32,753 bases of DNA from a virus, in the IMG/VR virus record IMGVR_UViG_3300041402_000666, positions 1 to 32,753 of that record, one strand, 5' to 3'. Under the pieces are notes generated by a model. It did not search any database and was not told the DNA's origin. It worked only from the letters and a program-made list of their open reading frames with translations. A program made the translations under genes and the position numbers. The stretch's first letter is position 1, and each line of letters starts with the position of its first letter. Positions 12,911 to 20,973 of the stretch are shown in pieces.

Positions 12911-14331
12911 TACTTACCCCCCGCAATTGACAATTCCTTCTCTATATTGCCGACAGTCTTATCCAAGCGGTCGAATTTATCGGGAAGGTCAAAGAGCCCG
13001 CCCATGGGCGGCTGCTCGACGTCACGTGGGGCACCCCGTTCTTCTTCGGGAAGGTCGGGAAGATCGGCAATGCTTCGGATATGATCTTCGTCAATATCGG
13101 TCGGCGTGAATATCCCCGCACCCTTCGCCGTGTTCAAAGCGGTAATAAGAGCATTCAGGTCAACCTTGCCCGGTTTTTCCCATTTGATTTTTGGATATCC
13201 AGATATTCCAGTCCAGGCATTGAAACGGAAAAGGTACGGGACCAGTTGAAGGTTCCAGGTTTCCAGAAGGTACCGCTGGACCGCTTCCAGGCCCAGGGTG
13301 AAAAAGTCCTGGGAACCTTTGACAAGGGCTTGGGTACCGACATTCCCCATTCCCAGAATAAGGAATTGCGCAAAGAAGCGCATTAACGTTATTTTGTGCC
13401 AGCGGTCAATGACGACGTTGGTATCGTATATCTTCGACCCACCGCTGTACGCCTGAATGTCAACGCCAGGCGGGACGATAAGGTAAACTTCTTCGTCCTT
13501 CCGCAGCCCCTTCAGCGCGGCCTTCAGATCCGTTATATCCTGTTCTTCGTAATTATCGTCAGTCAGTTTTGCATAAGGCATTCCACCAACATCGCGCTCG
13601 ATTCCGATTCCTTCCAGGTCTTCCAGATTCCGTGCGAACTTGTAAGGACGGTACAGAGCCCGAAGTATCGAATGACCCTGGGGATTTCCCTTCCGACCCC
13701 GGTACTTGAAATGTAAGCATTTCGTAATGGGAATCGTATATGTAGTCCCGTAATTCGGGTCATTCTGAACGAAGGCAACCAGCTTGTCCCGTTCGACCTT
13801 GTCATATTCCCAACGGTTCAAGCTTTCCTGGCCCCGCGGGTCAATGTTCCGCAACCAAAGGCGGCCATCATTCCTTTTGTCCAGGACGATTTCCCCCAGG
13901 GCAAACCCGAAATCCAGGCATTCCAGAGCGTCTTCAGCATGGGAAATCCAGGTCTGATTGTCCATAGTATTCATCACTTCCCATAACCATTCAGCGGCGG
14001 CTTCATCATTGGGGCTTCCCCCTGAGGCCGGTTCAACGTCAAATGAAGCGGCCTGAAGTGGAAGTTTAATCGCGTCAGTCAGGGCTCCGATAATAGGATC
14101 ATCCCGCATTTCCAAGTATAGCTTGACTTCGGTTGACCAGTTTTTGATTGCGTTCAGGTATTCTTCCCGAATGCGGCCGCCGATATGCTTCAAGCCCGTG
14201 ACGCCGATTACAGTCCGAATGTTACCGGCTTCCCCCTGATGTTTACGAGAAGACCGCCGTTCTCGCCGGCGGTCGCGTGCATTATACCTATTCTTCTTTT
14301 GGGGCGGATTTGACCTTCGTTCGTTCGTCAT
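12910..14331 (-). CDS. Portal protein (DUF935/Mu gp29-like)
   Basis: 473 aa. After a basic disordered start (KKNRYNARDRRRERRSSRKH) comes a portal body: MRDDPIIGALTDAIKLPLQA, AEWLWEVMNTMDNQTW, ECLDFGFALGEIVLD, and the clip/crown-region motif LGMGNVGTQALVKGSQDFF followed by a LFRFNAWTG segment, as in DUF935-like portals. It forms the dodecameric DNA channel at one head vertex and binds terminase. A promoter with near-consensus boxes lies 40 nt upstream. SD GAAGGGGG. Confidence 0.88.
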   Translation of the reverse strand: MTNERRSNPPQKKNRYNARDRRRERRSSRKHQGEAGNIRTVIGVTGLKHIGGRIREEYLNAIKNWSTEVKLYLEMRDDPIIGALTDAIKLPLQAASFDVEPASGGSPNDEAAAEWLWEVMNTMDNQTWISHAEDALECLDFGFALGEIVLDKRNDGRLWLRNIDPRGQESLNRWEYDKVERDKLVAFVQNDPNYGTTYTIPITKCLHFKYRGRKGNPQGHSILRALYRPYKFARNLEDLEGIGIERDVGGMPYAKLTDDNYEEQDITDLKAALKGLRKDEEVYLIVPPGVDIQAYSGGSKIYDTNVVIDRWHKITLMRFFAQFLILGMGNVGTQALVKGSQDFFTLGLEAVQRYLLETWNLQLVPYLFRFNAWTGISGYPKIKWEKPGKVDLNALITALNTAKGAGIFTPTDIDEDHIRSIADLPDLPEEERGAPRDVEQPPMGGLFDLPDKFDRLDKTVGNIEKELSIAGGK

Positions 14332-14370
14332 TCAGTAAATCCCCCTTCGGTTATTTCGGGCTTATTGCCG

Positions 14371-14399
14371 ATTCTACTTCCGTTACCCGATTGTGTCAA
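14371..14399 (-). promoter_or_regulatory. Near-consensus sigma70 promoter before the portal gene
   Basis: Minus strand TTGACA (14394-14399), a 17-nt spacer and TAGAAT (14371-14376): 6/6 and 5/6 matches at ideal spacing. It overlaps the end of the cysteine-peptidase-like gene and sits about 40 nt before the portal ATG. It probably starts the head-gene transcript. Confidence 0.7.
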
Positions 14400-14845
14400 C
14401 TTGGTACTATCGGGAATGCCAATGGATTAATTGGGACGATAAGATAAAATCCAACCACTTTCCCAATTTCCTTAGCATTCGCATTCGGGTCATGAACGAT
14501 ATCCCCGTTGTGGGTAACGACCATGTGAGTATCGCCTTTTTTCAATGTTGTGCTTTCGACTTCCAAAAGATGAAATCCCCGTAATGTCGTCATACGTGGT
14601 AAAGGGAAAGCCTGAATATAGATAGTTTGAAATCCATATTTCAATAACCATTTATTTAACTCAATAAATTCCAAAGATTCATCAACGGGTTTCCCGACAT
14701 CGTCCTTCCTAAAATAAGGGACGCAGTCGAAAGCTTCTTCCAATGGTATTTCGAATATTGAAGCGATACAGGCTTGAAAGCAATTCCCTTGTGCGCTTAC
14801 AGGCGAATCTGTACCGCTGAACCTTGTTTGATATACCTTCTTCAT
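14396..14845 (-). CDS. Papain-like cysteine peptidase-fold protein
   Basis: 149 aa. GNCFQACIASIFEIPLEEAF provides a Cys at a helix start, and KKGDTHMVVTHNGDIVHDPN a His plus an Asp/Asn, the order expected of papain-like or C39-like folds. A phage family with 'GNClqACiASil.lpl.eVp' and 'HavV..nG..vHDPhp' is well known but its function is unproven. It could act on a host protein or, less likely, on peptidoglycan, in which case it would be the only lysis-enzyme candidate here. It has a GGAG SD, unlike the backbone, and is probably acquired. Confidence 0.6.
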   Translation of the reverse strand: MKKVYQTRFSGTDSPVSAQGNCFQACIASIFEIPLEEAFDCVPYFRKDDVGKPVDESLEFIELNKWLLKYGFQTIYIQAFPLPRMTTLRGFHLLEVESTTLKKGDTHMVVTHNGDIVHDPNANAKEIGKVVGFYLIVPINPLAFPIVPS

Positions 14846-14869
14846 TTTGACTCCTATTGATACTTTCGG

Positions 14870-16081
14870 TCATTTCCTGAAAACTAATACATCCTCATGA
14901 TTGATTTGTTCCACGTCTGGGAATTTCTGATGATAAATTACTCGCCAGAACGACTGACCGGTTAGCTTGCGATAATGCCTTTCAACAAACTTAAACCCCG
15001 CCTGCTCACATAGCTTAATGGTATCAGTGTCTAGCCTGATTACTTGCTTGTTGCGGATAAAGTTTTTGGTAACTAGAATCATAAGACCACCATTCTTAAG
15101 CACGCTAAAGCACTGCTGATATACTTGGAGCATAGCTTCTAGGTAGAAGTCTGATTTGAGGTTGCCTATATTGGAAGGGTTATCTTCCATATACGCTATC
15201 GGTTTATGCCCTATGCCTCCGATTTGAGCGAATTTAGTGGTATCACCTATACGGTCATCGCTTCCTGTAGTCCCCTCATAAGGTGGGCTGGTGATTATGC
15301 TGTCAACTGGGTGATAACTCCAGTCTTGCTGTAAATTTCTCCCTTTACCCCCTTGATACTTCTTGGGGTCATAGCCAGCTTTCTTTAACCGTTCAGCCCT
15401 AGCTTCTTGCTTGCTATCGAGAACATCAACCGAGCCTTCGTATGGTGGGCTAGTAACTATCTTATCTATCTGACCATAGGGGAGATTGCCTATGTTATCA
15501 TCCCTCTCACCCGCAGTTCCTGATAACCTTGCACTTCTGCCAGGTATCAAATGCTCTAGCTCTGCAGGGTCATCTGTATGATGTGTTGTTTCAGCATAAG
15601 GTGGTGAAGTTATAATCTTATCAACTAATCCCTCAAGCTGGCGGGCATTCTTTAATGGCAATTTATTATGCCTGCGAATTGACTTTATAGTGGCAAAATC
15701 TAGTTTGGGATATTTAAGCCATAAGTCCTCGTAGGGATGCCTTCTTGCTCTCAATATATCTCTAGCATCACCCCACAGTATTGGGCATTCTCCCATCTTG
15801 TAACCCAGTTGGGGTTTCATATATACTAATTGACGATTATTTAATGCCATCCTGATAAATTTTTGCTCAAGCTCTACCAAGATGACATTCCTACCTACTG
15901 TGCAAGCCAGCATCGTAGTCCCGCTTCCAGCCATCGGGTCAAGGATAGTCTCACCTGCCTCTATGTACTTATCAACTATCCACAGTAAAAGCTGTGCATC
16001 CATTTTAGCCGGATGACTGAAGCTCTCAGGCACAAAGAACCGCTTCCTGAAGCTAGTGTCTCGTTTGAACTTAATCTTCAT
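14870..16081 (-). CDS. DNA amino-methyltransferase (N4-C or N6-A) with three TSPPY motifs
   Basis: 403 aa from ATG at 16081 (GGGG 7 nt upstream; an earlier ATG at 16108 overlaps terminase). FSHPAKMDAQLLLWIVDKY is motif X-like; ILDPMAGSGTTMLAC (about 47-60) is the SAM motif I. TSPPY, the catalytic motif IV, occurs three times, at about 158, 210 and 264, each preceded by an 'I(D/S)(K/S)II(T/V)' strand. Repeated NIGNL segments lie between them. The C-terminal half has a 'FSVLKNGGLMILVTKNFIR' methyltransferase strand. No partner nuclease is present, so self-protection against host restriction is likely. Confidence 0.85.
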   Translation of the reverse strand: MKIKFKRDTSFRKRFFVPESFSHPAKMDAQLLLWIVDKYIEAGETILDPMAGSGTTMLACTVGRNVILVELEQKFIRMALNNRQLVYMKPQLGYKMGECPILWGDARDILRARRHPYEDLWLKYPKLDFATIKSIRRHNKLPLKNARQLEGLVDKIITSPPYAETTHHTDDPAELEHLIPGRSARLSGTAGERDDNIGNLPYGQIDKIVTSPPYEGSVDVLDSKQEARAERLKKAGYDPKKYQGGKGRNLQQDWSYHPVDSIITSPPYEGTTGSDDRIGDTTKFAQIGGIGHKPIAYMEDNPSNIGNLKSDFYLEAMLQVYQQCFSVLKNGGLMILVTKNFIRNKQVIRLDTDTIKLCEQAGFKFVERHYRKLTGQSFWRVIYHQKFPDVEQINHEDVLVFRK

Positions 16082-16095
16082 AATTTCCCCATCGT

Positions 16096-17577
16096 TTATT
16101 CCCGCCACCGGGACCGCTTCCGTTCTACTTCAACGCCCTGGCGTAAGCCCTTCAACCTCGGCTTCAGGTACCGGAGTCCGTGGACGAGGACATCCACAAT
16201 ATCATCATGCGCACCGGCGGGGAAGTCCCCGACTTCCTTCAGGAAATCCGCCAGCCAAGTTGCATGCCGCGGGATAAGTACCTGACCAGCTTCCATGATT
16301 CCGGTTACAGTATGAGCCCGCGTGACCTTATCATCAACAGCCTTGACCGCCCGAATCGGGACCTTCGTGTCCTGGCGAAGCTGCTGGATAAGCGAAATGC
16401 CCGACGCTTTATCTTCAATGACAACGCGGTCGGGATTCCATTTATCATATTGGGCTTCGGCCGCACGGGTCAGGTCAGGGAATGTAGGTCTAGCAACGTA
16501 AAGGTCCAGAAGGTAATATCTCCTCGGCTTTGAAACAGTTCCCAGGGTTAGACACGCCGAACGGTCGTGCCGTTGCTTTTCCTTGTGGGCTGTATCCCAT
16601 ATCTGAATTAACCTGGAAAACGACCGGGGAAGGTCTTCGTCTTCATACGACTTGAACCAAGCTGTCTTGATTATACCGCCGCCTTCTGGTTGGGGCTTCC
16701 CGCGGTATTGTGCAGTCCACCAAAAGGGACCGGCAGCGACCCGAAGTTTCTTCAGGGCCGTTTCGTCATATCGTCCAGGCCAAAGGGCTTCCCCAGGCTT
16801 TCGCCCCAGGATGTCGTTTTCTTCAGCCAGAGCTGGAAAGTTTATGACTTGCCACGAATCAGGCTCGACTTCTTCTTCCAGGGTCAGTTCGCCTTCGTCT
16901 TCGGGCGGATTCCCCAACAAGGATCCCGCCAGGTCCTGTTCATGCCAGCGTGTCATAATCAGAATAATTGACCCACCGGGTTGAAGCCTGGGGCGGACGA
17001 CTGACCGATACCAGTTCCAGTTCCGACGCCGATACACTTCGGAAAGGGCTTCAGCATCGTTTTTAATCGGGTCGTCTATGATAATTAAATGGAAGCCCCG
17101 GCCGCTAAATGGTCCACCAATTCCCGCCGTAAACATGCCACCATTATAGCCACGAAGGGTCCAATGTCCCTTCGCTTTCGTATCCTGGCGAAGTTGAATC
17201 CCTAATTCATCGGCGTTTTCTGTAATAGAATCTTTCGCCTTGCCGCCCCACTCCGAAGCAAAATCTTTTTCATATGACGCCAGGCCAATCTTCTTCCAAG
17301 GGAACTTCTTCAAGAACCAAACGGCGGTCCAATGAGATACCAGTTCTGACTTTCCGTGTTGTGGCGGAATAGTGATTACTAGGAAGATGGGTTTTTCTGC
17401 ACACTCAGCAATTCGCTCCGCCAGGTAATCAATATGTCGAACCTGATCATAAGATCCATTCGATAAATGATTACCTAGTGTTGCCGGCGTCCTTGTCCAA
17501 TTGACAGTTTCCTCGGATCGCCTGATTTCGACGGCGCTGGCGGCATCTTTAAAGTGATATGGCGTTTTTGTTATCAT
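16096..17577 (-). CDS. terL: Terminase large subunit
   Basis: 493 aa. ATPase: Walker A-like PPQHGKSE (71-78), Walker B LIIIDDP (164-170), motif III MTRWHEQDL (209-217). Nuclease: IQIWDTAHKEKQ (D328), VVIEDKASG (E388, D389) and AHDDIVDVL (D458, D459), an RNase H-type active site. It packages DNA into the prohead through the portal. The start overlaps the C5 methyltransferase stop (ATGA) and a second methyltransferase follows, so the motor gene is sandwiched between two DNA-modifying enzymes. The packaging type cannot be read from the sequence alone. Confidence 0.95.
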   Translation of the reverse strand: MITKTPYHFKDAASAVEIRRSEETVNWTRTPATLGNHLSNGSYDQVRHIDYLAERIAECAEKPIFLVITIPPQHGKSELVSHWTAVWFLKKFPWKKIGLASYEKDFASEWGGKAKDSITENADELGIQLRQDTKAKGHWTLRGYNGGMFTAGIGGPFSGRGFHLIIIDDPIKNDAEALSEVYRRRNWNWYRSVVRPRLQPGGSIILIMTRWHEQDLAGSLLGNPPEDEGELTLEEEVEPDSWQVINFPALAEENDILGRKPGEALWPGRYDETALKKLRVAAGPFWWTAQYRGKPQPEGGGIIKTAWFKSYEDEDLPRSFSRLIQIWDTAHKEKQRHDRSACLTLGTVSKPRRYYLLDLYVARPTFPDLTRAAEAQYDKWNPDRVVIEDKASGISLIQQLRQDTKVPIRAVKAVDDKVTRAHTVTGIMEAGQVLIPRHATWLADFLKEVGDFPAGAHDDIVDVLVHGLRYLKPRLKGLRQGVEVERKRSRWRE

Positions 17578-18263
17578 TCAACCGCCTTCAATAAAAACTT
17601 CCCTATGTATTCGGTATAGGCTGGGGGGATTGCTTCCACGAGTTCTTTGGTAGTTTGCATCCAATCAATAGCCATAGCATTCATAAACCATTGCTTAAAA
17701 GTCCAGCCATTAGGCGGCGGTTTACCGCGACCAATACGCTTTCTTACCCTCTTCCCATCTTTGTCAATCTCTACATAACGCCTGCCCTTACTACCACTTC
17801 CATACACAGGAGCAAAGTCGGCATTTATAACGGTTCCCCAATGGTTACAACTGAAAGGTGAGAATGGTGGAGCTATATTCATCTCAAAATAACGATGACG
17901 AATAACATTTAATCCAAACATCGTTCCACACAATAGAAGTGAAGCAACCAAAGGAGCTTTCTGAACATTCTCAATTATGAATGGCTTGCTGGTCGCAACA
18001 AGTATAGTTCTTGTTGGCTGTATTAAGTCAGGATGGGTTGTCTCCCTAGCTACGTTATTATCAGTGAAAGCCTGGCAAGGCGGACTTGCGTGATAAGCAT
18101 CGTAACCTTCCAATGGAAACTCAAGGGCATCAGCTTGGTAGAACTTGAAGGGGTAATGGGGTTGCGGTTTGATGTCAACACCTTCTACTTCAAAGCCAGC
18201 ACGATGATAGCCCATACTGGCACCGCCGGCACCACAGAACAAATCTAACAACTTAGGTTTCAT
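17574..18263 (-). CDS. dcm: C5-cytosine DNA methyltransferase (phage orphan)
   Basis: 229 aa, shorter than typical M.HhaI-like enzymes (about 330). Motif I DLFCGAGGASMGYHRAGF (7-24), motif IV ASPPCQAF with the catalytic Cys (about 63), motif VI IIENV (96-100), and RHRYFE as motif VIII are all present. The target domain is short, with KGRRYVEIDKDGKRVRK. No restriction enzyme is nearby, so it probably protects phage DNA from host restriction. SD AAGGTGAA. It is preceded by 377 bp of palindrome-rich non-coding DNA. Confidence 0.9.
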   Translation of the reverse strand: MKPKLLDLFCGAGGASMGYHRAGFEVEGVDIKPQPHYPFKFYQADALEFPLEGYDAYHASPPCQAFTDNNVARETTHPDLIQPTRTILVATSKPFIIENVQKAPLVASLLLCGTMFGLNVIRHRYFEMNIAPPFSPFSCNHWGTVINADFAPVYGSGSKGRRYVEIDKDGKRVRKRIGRGKPPPNGWTFKQWFMNAMAIDWMQTTKELVEAIPPAYTEYIGKFLLKAVE

Positions 18264-18640
18264 TTCACCTTTCAGCCCCTTGGGTGGTAGGCTCGGCTGG
18301 ATTACGTCCTATTTAATCGTGGTAAAACGAACCACCTACCACCTTTAGGGAGAGCCTAAACCTACACCACCTTAACCTAGGCTTTCAACTCACCACCACA
18401 ACAGCCTAGCCTCAGTCCAGGCTCTTTGTGCCAGCTCATTTTCACCAGCCTATTCCTCCACTGTTAAACTCAAACTTGTTAACAGTTCTTTATTAGCTGT
18501 AACTGGCGCGCCAGCTAATCTTCACCCTTTCAGGCTAAAGCCTATCCTCCGTCCCTTAACTGGCACACTTGCTGGCTCGGTCAACTCTTCACCAAGTGAG
18601 ACTGATGGTTAGCTGCTCTCTGCCTGGACACCAGCAATAT
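18264..18640 (-). other. Non-coding, palindrome-rich region
   Basis: No convincing gene. It is dense in inverted repeats: GGTGGTAGG/CCTACCACC (18283-18291 with 18335-18343), enclosing GTGGT/ACCAC (18319-18335); TTTAGG/CCTAAA (18344-18360); CTGTTAA/TTAACAG (18461-18485); TTAGCTG/CAGCTAA (18493-18518) around the perfect 12-bp palindrome CTGGCGCGCCAG; and AGGCT-AA-AGCCT (18532-18543). Tiny frames with SDs (10-20 codons) occur but are not persuasive. It may be a structured leader of the methyltransferase-terminase operon or a replication or packaging site. Confidence 0.6.
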
Positions 18641-18913
18641 TTAACTAGTCTCCTTTCGCTTGAAAAAGTCATCATAAGAAGATTGTAAATTTCGCCAGAA
18701 CTGCACACTAGTTCCGAAAGCATCACTAAGCATACAAGCCATCATCAGCGTTATTCTTCTTTTACCAGCTAAGGTTTCCTCCACTATCTTTAATGAGCAA
18801 TCCATTTCTCTAGCCAGTGTTTCCCTCGTCCAACCCCTTGCTTTGAGTTCATCTTCAATCAGTTCGCAAGGTGGGAAGATTTCTGCTGGTTTTCTTTCAT
18901 TCTCTTTTGACAT
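18641..18913 (-). CDS. HigA-like XRE transcription regulator
   Basis: 90 aa. EIFPPCELIEDELKARGWTR, then REMDCSLKIVEETLAGKRRI and ACMLSDAFGTSVQFWRNLQS match the HigA antitoxin/VapI pattern ('pGe.l.eel...g.s...lA..lgv....i..i..gkr.it...a..la..fgts..fW.nlq'). The helix-turn-helix covers about residues 25-60. No HigB toxin lies beside it; the neighbour upstream is another HTH gene. GGAG SD. Possibly the phage's regulatory switch or an antitoxin that neutralises a host toxin. Confidence 0.78.
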   Translation of the reverse strand: MSKENERKPAEIFPPCELIEDELKARGWTRETLAREMDCSLKIVEETLAGKRRITLMMACMLSDAFGTSVQFWRNLQSSYDDFFKRKETS

Positions 18914-19213
18914 TCAATTAGTCTCCTTTCCCTTGGTTAATTGATAATGGGGATAAACTGTTAATTCAAGGCTTCTATCTGTTTCCTTCTCCCAGAATGA
19001 TAATAATTCGTCTTCACTTAATGCCATCCATCTCCACAAAGCAATGAACGAATCTGCTTTTACGACAAACGGCCTTTTATTAAATCTCCATACCGTGCAG
19101 AGTGCAACACCTGTCTCAGTAGCAACATCTCGATAGGTTTTATGCCTCTGGAACATTAGTGCCTTAAAAGTATCCCCTAAAGTATCAACCTCAACATTAA
19201 ATTCTATCTTCAA
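18914..19213 (-). CDS. HTH transcription regulator
   Basis: 99 aa from a TTG start with SD AGAGGAG 8 nt upstream. ALMFQRHKTYRDVATETGVA followed by LCTVWRFNKRPFVVKADSFI is an XRE-type helix-turn-helix: 'yrdvA.etGV...Tv.R'. The C-terminal WRWMALSEDELLSFWEKE is a helical tail. Its stop touches the start of the HigA-like gene, so both are one unit. They resemble a two-gene regulator pair rather than a toxin-antitoxin pair. Confidence 0.68.
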   Translation of the reverse strand: MKIEFNVEVDTLGDTFKALMFQRHKTYRDVATETGVALCTVWRFNKRPFVVKADSFIALWRWMALSEDELLSFWEKETDRSLELTVYPHYQLTKGKETN

Positions 19214-19247
19214 CTCACTCTCCTCTAATCAAAATATAAGACCATAA

Positions 19248-19343
19248 TCACCTCAAAAATATATTAGCCCAGATGCCAAAGGCTGATACGCCCAGCACCA
19301 CGGCTATGTAGACTATCCAAGCTATCTTTTGCCTTCTGGTCAT
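19248..19343 (-). CDS. Single-span membrane peptide (31 aa)
   Basis: MTRRQKIAWIVYIAVVLGVS continues with one clear transmembrane helix (about residues 8-29) after a basic N-terminus. It begins just after the preceding stop and shows no strong SD. Short and therefore uncertain. Confidence 0.42.
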   Translation of the reverse strand: MTRRQKIAWIVYIAVVLGVSAFGIWANIFLR

Positions 19344-19344
19344 T

Positions 19345-19866
19345 TCAGTTATCTGGGGACTTGAACTCGACTTCGACATAATGCGCAACCGCTTCCGGAT
19401 TCATTTCGGCGATTTCGTCTAGGACAGGGATTATTTCAATGGTGATTGCCGCAGACCAATTGGAAGCGAAGCCCCAAAACCAAGCATCGCCTTTCTGAAT
19501 AGCGCGATTCAGCTTTTCGACCGACGCTGGATGAACAAAGAAGCGAAACTTGGGTGCTTGTACTTCTTCTGAACACATTGGTTCTGATTCGCTCTGCAAT
19601 GGACCCCCTGTACCTTCCTGTGGCCATAGAAGTACGTCCCCCATACCTTCACTGACAATTACTTCTTCAGATAGAATGGTCGACTTACCTTCAACGTCAT
19701 TCAGTATGACCTTCCGAGTGACCTTCCGACGCATCTTCCGAATAGCTACCGAATGTGCCTGATTAGGACAACTGCGGTGAATCCGGTATGCCCGCTTACC
19801 AGGCTTTCGAATTACCTTGACATTACCTTTATTCAGTGGGGTTTTGCATTTCCGACAGTTCGCCAT
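19345..19866 (-). CDS. Unknown protein with N-terminal zinc knuckles
   Basis: 173 aa. MANCRKCKTPLNKG and RIHRSCPNQAHSV supply four Cys/His ligands near the N-terminus, followed by a very basic patch (KMRRKVTRKVI) that may bind nucleic acid. The C-terminal half is acidic and contains FRFFVHPASVEKLNRAIQKG and ITIEIIPVLDEIAEM. Its start overlaps no neighbour; the 56-aa gene ends 1 nt before it. No family is recognised. Confidence 0.6.
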   Translation of the reverse strand: MANCRKCKTPLNKGNVKVIRKPGKRAYRIHRSCPNQAHSVAIRKMRRKVTRKVILNDVEGKSTILSEEVIVSEGMGDVLLWPQEGTGGPLQSESEPMCSEEVQAPKFRFFVHPASVEKLNRAIQKGDAWFWGFASNWSAAITIEIIPVLDEIAEMNPEAVAHYVEVEFKSPDN

Positions 19867-20037
19867 TTATTCACCTTCTTCGAATACCTTCCTAACCACT
19901 ACTATTTTGCGTCTCTTTTTCCCGATATCATCTAACCGCCAACCCAAGTCATAGCAATCCGGGCATAACGTTTTGGTACAGTACCGCTCTTTAGCAATCC
20001 GGGCTGTCCTTTGACCACACACAGCACAGGTTTTCAC
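19867..20037 (-). CDS. Small zinc-ribbon protein
   Basis: 56 aa from a GTG start (in-frame stop just upstream; GGGGG 10 nt before). KTCAVCGQRTARI and YCTKTLCPDCYDLGWRL form a four-cysteine zinc ribbon; the C-terminus is basic (KKRRKIVVVRK). It ends directly before the next gene. Function unknown. Confidence 0.62.
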   Translation of the reverse strand: MKTCAVCGQRTARIAKERYCTKTLCPDCYDLGWRLDDIGKKRRKIVVVRKVFEEGE

Positions 20038-20073
20038 TTCTCACAATCCCCCTTTTCTTAACAAGTTGTTTAT

Positions 20074-20280
20074 TTATGCCCTGGTCCCCTTTTCCCGGTA
20101 GCCCTTGATGTGATTGATAGAAGTGCGAAGCACCCACAGAGCTTCCCGATTTGTTAAGTTCTGTAAATCCTGTAAGACCTTACCGAGCGCCACTATTTTA
20201 AGTTGGACGTTAGGTAATCCTATCTTGAGCTTGTTTCGAGTTTCAGGTAATAAGTCTTCGGCTTTGATTCTAGCAGTCAT
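20074..20280 (-). CDS. Small helical protein of unknown function
   Basis: 68 aa, beginning MTARIKAEDLLPETRNKLKI. Leucine-rich and helical (KIVALGKVLQDLQNLTNREA) with a basic end (GYREKGTRA). Its start follows directly on the stop of the putative small terminase, so the two may act together. No known family is seen. Confidence 0.58.
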   Translation of the reverse strand: MTARIKAEDLLPETRNKLKIGLPNVQLKIVALGKVLQDLQNLTNREALWVLRTSINHIKGYREKGTRA

Positions 20281-20973
20281 CTAATTTCCCCTTCCTTCGG
20301 GTAATTCTTTCGTCCGCCCATAATACAGATTTAAGACCTGGTCACCCCGTTGAATGAATTCCGCTTCTCGTTTCTTCACAAGCTCCGGCGGGTCATTGGT
20401 AATTACATTGACGGCCAGGAAGACAGCAAACATATCCTTGACTAGGGGCGGTAGGATTTCGATTATTACTTCTGCCTTCGATGTCGCTAATCCCCTCGCC
20501 AAGCGCTCCCCGTATTGGTAAGTCTGGGCCAACTTCCCGATCGTTGGTAAGTCCATTTCTAAAGTCGGCGGAAGACCACCCTGGACTTTCTTCTCGATTT
20601 CAGTTTGCCAATGCTTAATCCCCGCGGTGACCAATACTCCTATATCCTGAAACATTTGGGCGTGTTCGGTGTTCATTCGGTCAACCTCATTCTGGACTTC
20701 CTGAAAACCTGCGCTTTCATGCCTAGCTGCCCTTTCCAGGATTCGGGATTGCCAATGATATTGAGAGGAATACCTTTCCAAAGTTGATAGTGATATTTTA
20801 ACCCCGATGCTGCGGGTAAGTCCCCATAATCGTTTTAATGTTCGATTGGTACCCATTTGCTCATAAGTCAAGAAGAAGTATTCCTGGCGTTCTTCAGCCC
20901 GAACCGCATTCCAGGGTCTTGAGCCCGGGGGAGCCTTCTTATGACTTTGCTTCTTCGGTTTCGGTTCGGTCAT
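20281..20973 (-). CDS. Putative small terminase subunit (HTH protein)
   Basis: 230 aa. After a basic, Pro-rich start, RPWNAVRAEERQEYFFLTYE, NRTLKRLWGLTRSIGVKISL and STLERYSSQYHWQSRILERA form a helix-turn-helix ending in 'W..R', the pattern of phage terminase small subunits that recognise packaging sites. The rest is helical, suited to oligomers. It lies 2.7 kb upstream of terL, separated by small zinc genes, two regulators and a methyltransferase. Alternative: a general DNA-binding protein. Confidence 0.58.
   Translation of the reverse strand: MTEPKPKKQSHKKAPPGSRPWNAVRAEERQEYFFLTYEQMGTNRTLKRLWGLTRSIGVKISLSTLERYSSQYHWQSRILERAARHESAGFQEVQNEVDRMNTEHAQMFQDIGVLVTAGIKHWQTEIEKKVQGGLPPTLEMDLPTIGKLAQTYQYGERLARGLATSKAEVIIEILPPLVKDMFAVFLAVNVITNDPPELVKKREAEFIQRGDQVLNLYYGRTKELPEGRGN

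Noticed and set aside
18421-18545. Tiny frames (10-20 codons) with SD-like sequences in the palindrome-rich region
   Set aside because: Too short, no hydrophobic or other typical pattern; the inverted repeats explain the sequence better.
19972-19990. GCGGTACTGTACC, similar to the early operator
   Set aside because: Single copy inside a coding region with no -35/-10 boxes around it; probably chance.
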